A DNA stretch of 64,000 nt from Clitoria ternatea (lineage: Eukaryota; Streptophyta; Magnoliopsida; Fabales; Fabaceae). The notes under the pieces are model-generated. The model had not been told where the DNA came from. It did not search any database and was given only the letters and a program-made list of their open reading frames with translations. The translations under genes and the position numbers were made by a program. Below, in pieces: positions 23,054-33,035 of the stretch (positions are counted from its first letter, which is position 1; each line of letters starts with the position of its first letter). The stretch is from contig CM075670.1 in the NCBI GenBank assembly GCA_037962975.1, positions 85,873,501 through 85,937,500 on the forward strand, given 5' to 3'.

Positions 23054-24896
23054 TTATTGGTTATTTTGTTGAAGAACCTCTGCTTCAGCCTTAGCCATAG
23101 GATCATCCTTCATCTCATTTTCCTCTTCTTTTTCACCTTCTCTCTCTTGGGCTACTTGTTTCCTGTGCAGATCTTCTGCAGCCTGCATTGCTGCTCGATT
23201 CTCTGCTTCAAGGCGCCGCATTTCTTCTTCTTGTTGCTGTCTCTCAAACCACGTATCAGCATCAGCCCAAACTGAAAAATTCAAAATACGAGTCAATCAC
23301 AAAGGACACATTGATTCTGAAAAGTTCAAATCATTTCCCCATATATAAGCTTAAGAATCCCTGAAAATATCATCTATTCACAAGGTGCACTAAACAATCC
23401 ACTATAACATTCTGTCTCTACTCTACTAAGTTAGCATGGCTTGTAATATATGAAAGTGTTTACATTACAAGGATCTATCAGCTGCTTATAAAAAACAAAG
23501 CGAACGAAGATCTATCAGCTGCATTGCTCTCCAAATATAAATTTGCAAACATAGATAATGAATTACGGCATAAATACATATGAAAGCATAGCGGAAGAGT
23601 GCAACTGCAAAGTAAGAAGTGGTATATCTATATGGAGCTAGTCCCTCCTGAGCTCCTTCATTCCCACAGTTGCCCTTCTTATTTGCAGGCCAGCATAATT
23701 TATATGATAAGTGCACCATTAAAATTATGCCAGGGAACTATTTGAACAAAGACTAGACAAACAAGCCCAACAGCATTCCCTCCTCAGCAATTTGGTTCAA
23801 CCATTATGATGGCATTCAACCAGGTGAAAAAAATCAAAAAACAAAAGCAATTATGGTGGTAAAAGAAATCTCATGATTGTTTTTTTTTGTGGGTTGTTAC
23901 AGACACATCATCCATACACGACACTACCCAAAAGCTGCACTTTCAAAAGGAAAATTTCCCCTAATAATGCAAGGTACACTACTTTTCTAGTAGATCTGCG
24001 CCAAGTTGAGATCCAAAATTTTGAATCACAATTAGAATACTGAACCATAAGATTCACGATCAGTAACTAAGATAATAAATCATGTATGCCTAACAAAGTC
24101 GTGAGAAAATTAAATCATAGATATGAGAAGCATTTGAAAATAAAGAAACAGTAAAGATATTGATACATTGACATTTGAAAAGACATACAGCTGACCACAC
24201 ATACGGCTAGCAAAAGTGAAATATAAACTTCAAAATAAGCCAAGATTAAACTGAAACAGCAGTAGCACACAAAGCAGAACAGCAACCAAGTAGAGAAACA
24301 ACAAAAATGAAATACTAGCAATGAGATAGAAGATCACTGGACAAACAGGATCTTGATTATTGAATAATAAATGCACGCAACAATAGGGGCAGATGCGGCA
24401 CGTGAACTCACTACCTATTCATCAGCAATTCAAACAACGCATGGTGCAATTAAGCAACTAAAGGTGTTTCACAGCCCAATATGTATAAAATCCAGTGTTA
24501 TCAACAGAAAATTGTGAAAAATTTCAGGAATCATGTAGACAAAAACCGACATTTCGAAAAGATAAAAGGAATAGGGTTTATGGACATACTAGGCTGAGCA
24601 GCCCAACCCTGTTCGCCACCCTTGATGCGTTCGGGGAGGGCGTAATTGACGGTGAGTACACGGCCATAGAGTTCGGCACCGTCCATGTTGTCCATGGCGG
24701 CGGCGGCATCTTCCCTCTCGAGGAACGTCACGAAGCCAAAGGAACGGTGCTTCTGAGTGGCCTGGTCTAACGGCGTCTTAACATCCTTAATATCTCCGAA
24801 GGGAATGAAAGCAGCGTGAAGAATGGACTCGTTCACTTCCTCGGCTAATCCTCCAACGTAAAGCGTGTTCTTCTGCACCCCTTGCGTCATCGCCAT
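23054..24896 (-). CDS. RRM protein like the N-terminus of cyclophilin E (two exons)
   Basis: Exon 1 is 24590-24896 and exon 2 is 23054-23271. They are joined by an intron with a GTATGT donor at 24589 and a TTTTTCAG acceptor ending at 23272. The 525-nt coding sequence gives 174 residues. Residues of about 8-85 form one RNA-recognition motif with RNP2 LYVGGL and RNP1 RSFGFVTF. The sequence LHAAFIPFGDI and the NMDGAELYGR segment closely resemble the RRM of human PPIE/Cyp33, a spliceosome-associated cyclophilin. In PPIE a peptidyl-prolyl isomerase domain follows. Here a WADADTWFERQ linker leads into a charged coiled-coil-like tail rich in Glu, Gln and Arg, and then a stop. The second Met (24896) is chosen because MAMTQGVQKN aligns with the RRM start; ATG at 24911 would add five residues. 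AATAAA overlaps the stop (23053-23058). A role in splicing is inferred from similarity. Confidence 0.9.
23272..24589 (-). other. Intron of the RRM gene
   Basis: This is a 1318-base intron with GT and AG ends. It is AT-rich and I see no nested gene. The phase is such that the last exon-1 base and the first two exon-2 bases form an Ile codon, giving QP-I-WADAD across the junction. Confidence 0.88.
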
Positions 24897-25054
24897 TACT
24901 ACTACGCTCACTCACTGTTCTCAATTCTTCAACGTGCTTATGGTTACAGATTAATAACGGTAGATTGTTTTTTTTGGGAAATCATAACGATAGATTTTTT
25001 TTTTGGTCAGTAACGATAGATTCAAAATAAAACCCGTGCCTTCAGTTCGGTCTT

Positions 25055-25066
25055 TGGGCTGGCCCA
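25055..25066. promoter_or_regulatory. Paired site II (TGGGCY) motifs upstream of the RRM gene
   Basis: TGGGCT on the plus strand (25055-25060) and TGGGCC on the minus strand (25061-25066) lie back to back about 160-170 bases upstream of the start codon. Site II elements are known from plant promoters of housekeeping, ribosomal and RNA-processing genes. No TATA box is evident at a suitable distance. The functional role is inferred. Confidence 0.45.
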
Positions 25067-26436
25067 TTTCTCTGGGTTTAATTGGGTTCTTTGGTTTTTA
25101 TATTTTAAAACGATTCAATTTTTACCAAAAAAAAACACGATTCAATTAAAATACCAGCTACTGACCAAAAAAAAAAAATTAAAATACCAGCAAAATATTT
25201 ATTCATCATGAGAAGAATTTGTGAAAACTATTAAAATATGAAGTGTTTTATAATTTTTATTTAATTTCAAAATAAGGAAATGATGCTTCAAATAAAACTT
25301 TAAAATGCAGCATACAGTAAAAAATTATAAGTTTTAAATGATAATTTTAATTTTTATCCATAAAATTCAAACTTTTATTAAAAATATAATAACTATAATA
25401 TTTTATATTTACTAGCCACAACATAGTGAACATTTTTTTATTTTTATTCTTATATATAATACAAAATTTACCATTTTAATTGATCTCAAATAATTTATCA
25501 TCATAAAAGATTATGATAATAATTTTTCGAAATATATTCTACTTTATAGATAATTTATTGAAAAAACTACTATGGTAAAAAAATATAGGCTAAATTACTA
25601 CTTATATCATTATTTCTTTAGTTTGTTTTAAATCGGATACGTAGTTTATTGATTTTAATTTTAAATAATTATTTTAACTTTAAAAAATGTGTCAAATAAG
25701 TCATTTTTATTTTGCATTATCTCATCTTTCATTACCTTTGTATCTTCCTTGTTCTTTGTTCTGTCATTCAATGTCTCATTCAAAATAGTTTGTATATTCT
25801 CACTCATAAACAACACCTTCAATAGTCTCACTCTCATCTAATATAGTTGTGGTATGAACAAATAACATTGCTAAAAAGTAAGCATAAGTGATGAATCAAA
25901 CTTAAACTTGTTGTTAAAGATATTTTAGGATTGCAATATCTCATTTTTAATCATCAACTTGTATAGTTACTTATAGTTTAGTTTATTTTGATTTGTTAAT
26001 TGTGAAATTGTTCAATATCTTCTCCTTATCCCTAGGCATGATGTTTGACAATTGAGAAGTATTTCTAATAGACACAATGTCCAATTCAAACAGGTCAAAC
26101 TTATGTGACACATATAGACTTTCCTATGTGATACATGTGTCATACACATTCCCCTAACCCTTTAAGGAAATCCCTATTTTATTGCTAAATTTGACTATTA
26201 ATTTAAGCTTTGTTCTAAAATCCTTATGAGCCTGTTTAGTGGATAAAATAAAAGCGTTAAGATAAGATAAGTCAGTCTATCTTGTTATTATGTTATGTTT
26301 GGTGTGCCAACAAGATAAGATAAAGGCTATCATGTTCCTTATATATCCTATCCTATTGCTCCTTTGTAATTTCTATCATATTGGAGTGGTTAGGTTAAGA
26401 ATGAACAAAATAGGATAAAGAGTTATTTTTTATTTA
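25067..26436. other. Intergenic, AT-rich
   Basis: No gene, RNA or clear repeat boundary was recognised. Homopolymer A/T runs are frequent, and there is no open frame of note. Confidence 0.5.
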
Positions 26437-26481
26437 TCATCATCATCATCACCATCACCACCACCACCATCATTATTATCA
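26437..26481. repeat. CAT/CAC microsatellite
   Basis: An interrupted trinucleotide run changes from CAT to CAC and then to ATT units. Confidence 0.9.
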
Positions 26482-26587
26482 ATCGTTTTTTACCAAAAAT
26501 TAACACCTAAGCATTGCATTGGCTCAAAATGGTTGGGTGGTGGAAAGCTGCCATATAAGGTCTTTTTTCATCCCCAAAGGTTCATAA

Positions 26588-26840
26588 GTTTCATGTAAGG
26601 ATTTGGATTCAATGCATTTAAGATTTGGTGTAGTTGGTACATTTAGACTTATTAAATTGATTATTTTCAATACCCCTTATAAGTTATATTTTTCATAATC
26701 GTTGTGTTATAGTTTGATTTCAAAAATACTAATATAAAAATACTTCTTATATTAGTCATTAAAAATAACCAATTTAATGAGTCTATATAAATACACCAAA
26801 TCTCAAATGCACTAAATCCAAATTCCTCATGTAAAGCTTG
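26588..26840. repeat. MITE-like hairpin of about 250 bp
   Basis: The left arm (26588 to about 26670, with TCATGTAAGGATTTGGATTC and AAGATTTGGTGTA) is the imperfect reverse complement of the right arm (about 26762-26840). The loop of about 90 bases is AT-rich. No coding capacity or clear target duplication is seen. Confidence 0.65.
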
Positions 26841-28320
26841 AAATGGAACCATTTAAAGACTTATTAATTTAGATGAAGTGATTAGACTTCTTTAGTTGGT
26901 TGGGATCTTACTTAATTTGTTGGGTAATGGCTTACCATAACTTATCTCACCCTGTGTGAGATTATAGAGACTAATTGTAGTGATTATACATACTTGTCTC
27001 TCAAGGCCTTTCATAAATTCTAAATTTTTAGGGTATCATAAAGTTAAAATTGGTCCATTTTAAAGGCACATGGATGACGTAATCAAACTTCATTTGGTAG
27101 GGTTGACCCTCACTAGGGTGGGTAATGAACTATAACATGTTTCTACCTTGACAAGTCATTAGACCTTAGTTGTCGTTAGTATTTCACCATGCCTAAATGT
27201 TTATGTCGTTGCCCATAAGTTCTTTTGGTAGACTAAAATGTTTGTGGTTGTTAGGTAAACCCTAAAATAAGTTATTTTAAATAAACATATGTTTACTACA
27301 CATAATCATTGATGGTGGGTGCTTCAAATGATAGTGTGTTGACTAGTTGCATAATGCTTTAAATGACGTGGTAGAGTCTTTAAATAATGGTTGAACAATG
27401 GTTGGTAGGTATGAATAGTTGTAAGATGACATGGTGTGGAACTCAAACAACAAAAGAATGATTTGGTTTTTATCCATAATGGGCATAAAGAACCGATCAA
27501 ATGGGATTGTTAACTCGACTCGATCAAGTTACCAATTTTCGGTTGGATCGGTCGAGTTGAGTTGAATTTATAACACCAAAGATAAGTATACAACTATACT
27601 TTCTTTGTAATTTATTTTCACATAGTTTGTAATGATAAAATGATGGATTTTTCAACAACTAGTACAAATTGACGTTAGTTCCCTTTAATCTTCTTGTATA
27701 TATTTTTATTTTCACGTGTATAATTTGATTCTTTCCATATGTGAATGTATAGAACTAGTAACTAAAAGGCTAAAATATATATTTGGTCCTTTACATTTAT
27801 TTTAGATCACGATTTGGTCTTATACATTTACAAATGGTCTCAAAGTTTTCCTTTCTATTAATTTCATTAAAGAAACCAAGGGAACAAATTATGTGGCATT
27901 TGACATGGCATCCATAGGTAATCGAACAACTTATGTGGCACTTGATAAGGCATAGTTGACATATGTCACAATTTGATTAGTTGACTTGTAAACTTGAAAA
28001 TTAAAAAAAAACTTGCTCCAAGTAGGATGTAAACTTGAGAGAAATGAGTGGAAGGAAACTTGTTTACCATTAGACCAAAGCACATATTTGGTATTGTAGA
28101 TGAATATTTATATCTATAAGACACACCTAAGTATATGTATAATATTATTAGTTGTAATAGATATACTATTTTAAAATTTATATTTTAATAATATATTAAT
28201 TATTTAAATAATATTAAATATGTTATTTTAAAATAAATAAATTATAGTTGAATATATGTGACACTTGAAACTCAGATCATAACTCTTAAGGTAATTGACC
28301 TGAGTGTATGAAGTTTAGAG
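26841..28320. other. Intergenic, no gene recognised
   Basis: AT-rich sequence without convincing open frames. The phrase around 27765-27850 (TTTGGTCCTTTACATT, then TTTGGTCTTATACATT) is of a kind repeated in plant DNA transposons, but no termini were found. Confidence 0.4.
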
Positions 28321-29067
28321 TAATTTTTTTTCCTTTCTAGAACAACCACCTCAAAATTCGCAACCTAATGCGCACGAAAACTCATATAAAGTTTATCCTA
28401 AGCCAAACCTTTCATAAGAGTTCGTCATCAATGGACTAAGCTTTTAACATGCCAATTCTCTAAGTTAACACCATATAAGCTACAAATGATCATATTATAC
28501 CATTAGTATGATTGGAGTGGCATAGCATACATATATCACCTAAGCATAGTCCAAACACCAACTAAGTCAGGAAATGACATTTATACTTACAGACCAAAGG
28601 TAAACTAGCACTAGTCAAAATACGTTACAAAACCATTACACATCCACATATACATATAAAAAAACACCAAAATATCATCCTTTATTCCTTTGCACGATTG
28701 GCAAATATTGCATGACGTTACCAATTGCTTCCATGCTTCACATTCACTAAGCACCAATCAGGAAGTGTGGTACTAGGCATAAAATGAGTACAAAATAAAT
28801 AGGGATTGCTCAAGCACTTCACTAATACATAGAAATTCATCCAAATTCAATCACAAGGAGATGCAATGCTATGCATATGCCAGGCAACATTCATTCTTTA
28901 CTTAGTCTTCTAATTACCCAATGTTGTATGATATATCCATTTACTGGTGGGAATTTACTATAATATCATCATTCACATAATCTTTTTCTACCGATACCAA
29001 ACTAAATTTCTTGTTTGCAACAGTGTCACATATTATGACTCAGTCATCCATAACCTGTGTTGCGGGC
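28321..29067 (-). mobile_element. Probable left continuation of the old Tekay-like LTR (family G)
   Basis: The sequence before the solo LTR at 29068 and that after it at 33036 flank a one-mismatch 5-bp duplication (CGGGC/TGGGC), so both belonged to one target. That target runs right into an LTR ending at 35780. No left LTR terminus could be identified in this part. Confidence 0.4.
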
Positions 29068-29202
29068 TGTAACATCCCGATTTTTAATTAATTACCGAGT
29101 GTGGTAAATTTCAGGATTAAGGTTATGGATTAATTAAGTTAATGGTTGATTGGAATTTAATGGTTAATTAAGGATTAATTGCCAATTAGGCAAATTGATT
29201 AG

Positions 29203-29230
29203 ATAATAATAATAATAATAATAATAATAT
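29203..29230. repeat. ATA trinucleotide microsatellite
   Basis: About eight to nine ATA/AAT units lie in the 5' part of the solo LTR. Confidence 0.95.
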
Positions 29231-31573
29231 ATACCTTGGTGACTTATGAGAGAAGCTTCGGTTCTCCCTCTCTTTTCTTCCCGCGTGGCCCACGTTGATG
29301 GCTTTAATTGGATAGAATGTTGATGGGACTTGCATTAATGAGGATGTGGCTGCTGATGGAGATTAGAGGCTATGGCATAGCAGCGTGATGATGGGGCTGA
29401 GATGATAAGGCCTTGGTTGCATATTTTTCCCCTCACTCTCTCTTCATTCCTCGTTGTTGCATGTTCTGGAGGGAGGAGAAATGCTCCTCCTTCTCTCTAG
29501 AACTCGTTGGAGCTCCTGCTCCTTCGTCCTCTCCTTCATCCTCTTCTTCCACCCACGCATTGTGTAGAACCGAATGGGATCAGCGTGGTGATGGCAACAA
29601 CGTGTGGCTGTGTGTGGGACAGCATGGCTGTGTGTTAGAGGCTGGGTTTCTCCTCTGTTCCCTGGTCTTTCTCCTTCTTGCTGGTCCTTCTTCTTCTTCT
29701 CTTCTTCATCTTCGTTGATGGGCCGTTTGTGGCTCGGTTTGAGAGCCTACAACTGTGTGGTTGCCTCGTTGTGGAAGTGGTCCACTGAGGGTGAGGCTGT
29801 GCTGTCGTGAGGAAGAAGACATGCATGGTGCATGGAAGCTTGGTTGTTCTCCACTGTTGGTGAGGACGATGTCATACCTTTGAAGCTGTGAGGCTTAGAT
29901 GAAGATGAGTGTTGGAATCCTCTACTGGTCATGGGAGAAGATGATGTTGAGCCTGGGAGACTCTGATGCTCGTAAGGAGGCAGAGTTGATTCTCCAAAGC
30001 CGAGCAGAGTGTTGCTGTGGCTGGGACCGAGTCGTTATGTGAGTGGACGAGTGGCCAATGGCTTCTGGATCTCCATTCCAGGTAAGGGGGCTTTGCATCT
30101 TAAATGCATGGCTTATAGACGGATTTTCGGGTGACATAATTGTACTGTGTTGTGTTGATGTATATTGTATGCTGTTGTTGAGTTGAACCCGGATGTATGT
30201 TATTTGTTATTGCATGGAGTATGATTATCCGTTCAAGAGCTGTATGATACCATTTGTGATGATATGAGTTAACATATAAGATGCATGATAATTGTAATAT
30301 GAATGCCGAGTGAATTGTGTAGTTTATTATTGGTCCCTATGCGAGTAATGATATGATTGTATGCATGTGATGCATGATATTAAATTTGTGTATGCTGAGT
30401 GCATAGGATGGGGACTGGCAAGATAATTCCGAGTGGAATGTATATGAGAAAGCATGGGATGATTACTGGTGTTAGATTCCGAGTGGAATTATATATAAAA
30501 TGGTGTGAGGCTTAGAAAATGCTAAGTCCGAGTGTATCCCATGAAATAGTATGCGAGGCTCGTGGATAATGATAATCCAAGTGAATGGCATAGTGATTGC
30601 CGAGTGAATGGCATAGTGATTGCCGTGCGGATGTGATACAGGCTGAGTCATCTGATTCGCTGTGAAAATGTCGAGTGCATAGAGTGTTGAATGCGGATTT
30701 CTGAGTGGGCAATCGAATGAATATGAGTTGAATTTATAGGCATACGTGTTATTGAATTATTGTGAAATAAAACACCTTGCGGGGTGCCACGAAGGGTATA
30801 ATCCTGAGTGAAGAGGACGTTGTCCTATTGTTGTGAATGATATTGAATATAACACCTTGCGGGGTGCCACAAAGGGTATAATCCTGAGTGAAGAGGACGT
30901 GGTCCTAATGTTGAATGTGATGAAAGACCTCGAGTTGGACTCGGGGCAGTGCCTGGGGCACTAAGCGTGAAATGAGACGCTTGATGAAATGCCGAGTGCA
31001 TTGGCGTTGGACGCCGAGTGAATGAAACCGTATGCATATATGATTCGCCACTGGAATGCGTTGGACGTCTATTACCGATCGGCAATCAAATGACAACATA
31101 TAAATATGGCTAAGTCCTGGAGCTGGGCTCAGGCAGACTCCTTGAGCATGACTCGGAGTATGAATACTGTTGATATAGTATTGGGATAGATTTGGGGTGA
31201 AATCCGATTGAAGGATTGTATTATTGATGAGGATGTTAGGCTTTATAGCCGAGTGAAATGGTTAAGAAACCCGATTGGAGATGTTTGTGTTTGCTCATAT
31301 TTAAATGACAGTGTGTATATTTGATTGATGATATATATATATTTGTATGTTGTGGATTCAAAGATAAATTCGAGCCAATATCTGTCATTTAATATGTAAA
31401 GCTCACCCCTACACCATTTTTCAGCATGTGCAGGTCGGATTGGATGAGGTGATGGCCTTAAACCCGAGTGTTGGGTGTTTATGATAAGGCTGTGTACATA
31501 GTGTAATGTACCGAGTGTATATTGATGTATTAAAGCCTTGGCCGGCTCATAACATGTTGTATAATGAATACCA

Positions 31574-31592
31574 TTTATATATATATATATAT
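31574..31592. repeat. AT dinucleotide microsatellite
   Basis: An uninterrupted alternating T/A run inside the solo LTR. Confidence 0.9.
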
Positions 31593-31913
31593 TGAATCTG
31601 AGTTATTGGAAATCCGAGCGTAAATTCCTATTTGTGTATATATGTTTTACATGGGCAGTATGTATTGGAGACGGCTAGGACTTGATGTTGAATGAATAAT
31701 GATGAGATAATTGAATAATCCGAGCGCATGTTTATATATATATGGTTATGAATCGGTTGAAGAGTATTGCTGAATGGATAGTCAGATTTGTGAATCAGAG
31801 AGTGTATATAGATAAGTATTTTATGTTGATTTGATGCTTCATATCATCGGGAATATAAATGATGTTGTATGAATAATACTAAGTTAATGAATCCCGTGAG
31901 AAGTGTAAGAGAC

Positions 31914-32615
31914 TTAGACCCATTTCCGAGTGAGGATCACTGGGTGGCCTTTTTCCGAGTGAAAAATATATGGTGAACCCCGAGTGGGGAATGATTTGAA
32001 TATCCCGAGTGGAAATCCGAGTGAACCTCTTCCGAGGGAAGAGCTATTGTAATGGCTTAGATTGGAATATATTCTAAGTGTATGAGTTATACATGTATTC
32101 CGAGTGATCATGGGTACCTATTCCGAGTGAATAAGGTAATATGTATTCTGAGTGTTTAAGTATGGAATGAGTCCGAGTAGGACTTGACTTAATGGTTTCC
32201 CCGAGTGGTTAAGTATTTCATAAATCCGAGTGACTTACTTGGTGAATATTCCGAGTGGCTTGGGGTTAGAGTAAAGCAGATTAGAACTTGACTGTTGGGA
32301 CCCCTTCTGAGTGAAGGATGGTTTGAGTATTCTCCAAGTGAGAAAAGATGAATATGCCGAGTGGCGTTTGATTGGGCGATATCTCGAGTGAGGGAAGCTA
32401 TTGGATGCCGAGTGAGATAACCCTCAGTTATCGAGTGGATTGTATATGTAATCCTTGAGGTTAGAAAATAAGAGACTAAGTTATGGGACGTATGAGATGG
32501 GGTCGAGTGATTGGAATCCCCTTATACCGAGTGGACTTGGGAATGAATCCCGAGTGGACTATTTCATTACTGAGTGAATGGTTGTCTCGAATACCGAGTG
32601 ATGGGATTGCCGAGT
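31914..32615 (+). repeat. Dispersed array of CCGAGTG heptamers
   Basis: I count by eye about 15 exact CCGAGTG copies and about 10 one-base variants in 700 bases, all in the same orientation and spaced roughly 20-50 bases. Sequence between copies is not tandemly repeated, so the signal is the short motif and not a satellite. Scattered copies occur earlier in the same LTR (29095, 30308, 30428, 30478, 30528, 30600). Confidence 0.85.
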
Positions 32616-32624
32616 GTGGCTCCT

Positions 32625-32790
32625 CGCTTCAGCGAATGAAGGATTCGCTCTAGCGGGAGTGTGTTGTTGGAAGGTCTTTGGGTCGGCTACGCCTAAGCGA
32701 AGGGGCTTTCGCCCGAGCGAGTTGGGCTGTCTCGCCCAAGCGGGCTGTATCTCGCTTGAGCGAGCAGGCGCTGTATTATTGGGTTCGCTC
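32625..32790. repeat. Palindrome cluster (CGCTTGAGCG type) in the solo LTR
   Basis: Successive units resemble CGCTTCAGCG, CGCTCTAGCG, CGCCTAAGCG, CGCCCGAGCG, CGCCCAAGCG, CGCTTGAGCG and CGCTCAGGCG, each an imperfect 10-bp palindrome with a changing centre. Confidence 0.85.
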
Positions 32791-33035
32791 AGGCGTTTTA
32801 TTTCTTCCGCTGAATGGTTTTGATCGGCTTTGTTTTTTCGTAGCCTTCCCTTCCTCTCTCCTTTGTAGTCGGTCCCTTGTTCTTATTTGGCCCGGTTCTT
32901 CATGGTCTATGGACCTGGCTCTCATATCTTCATATATGAGAGTGGCTTTTTATTGATCCAGGTATTTTTCTAAATAAAAATTAAAAATTGGGAAAAATTT
33001 CCCCTGTTTCGGGTTTTAAAATTAAGGGTGTTTCA

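Larger units (their letters stand above)
29068..33035 (+). mobile_element. Solo LTR of a Tekay-like family, about 4 kb
   Basis: It begins TGTAACATCCCG and ends GGGTGTTTCA. The flanks are CGGGC (29063-29067) and TGGGC (33036-33040), a 5-bp target duplication with one transition. No primer-binding site, polypurine tract or gag-pol follows, so it is a solo LTR left by LTR-LTR recombination. It shares layout with the LTRs at 36311 and 44250, including the phrase GCTCACCCCT followed by CCATTTTTCAG at about 31401-31425. It carries a dense CCGAGTG array (31914-32615) and a CGCTTGAGCGAGC palindrome cluster (32625-32790). Short open frames in it are not genes. Confidence 0.85.

Noticed and set aside
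23042..23275. Plus-strand frame opposite the RRM gene
   Set aside because: It is the antisense shadow of exon 2. Its hydrophobic translation comes from the Glu/Gln-rich tail read backwards.
29413..29826. Overlapping frames in the solo LTR
   Set aside because: CT-rich low-complexity text gives Ser/Leu-rich translations on both strands, with no domain.
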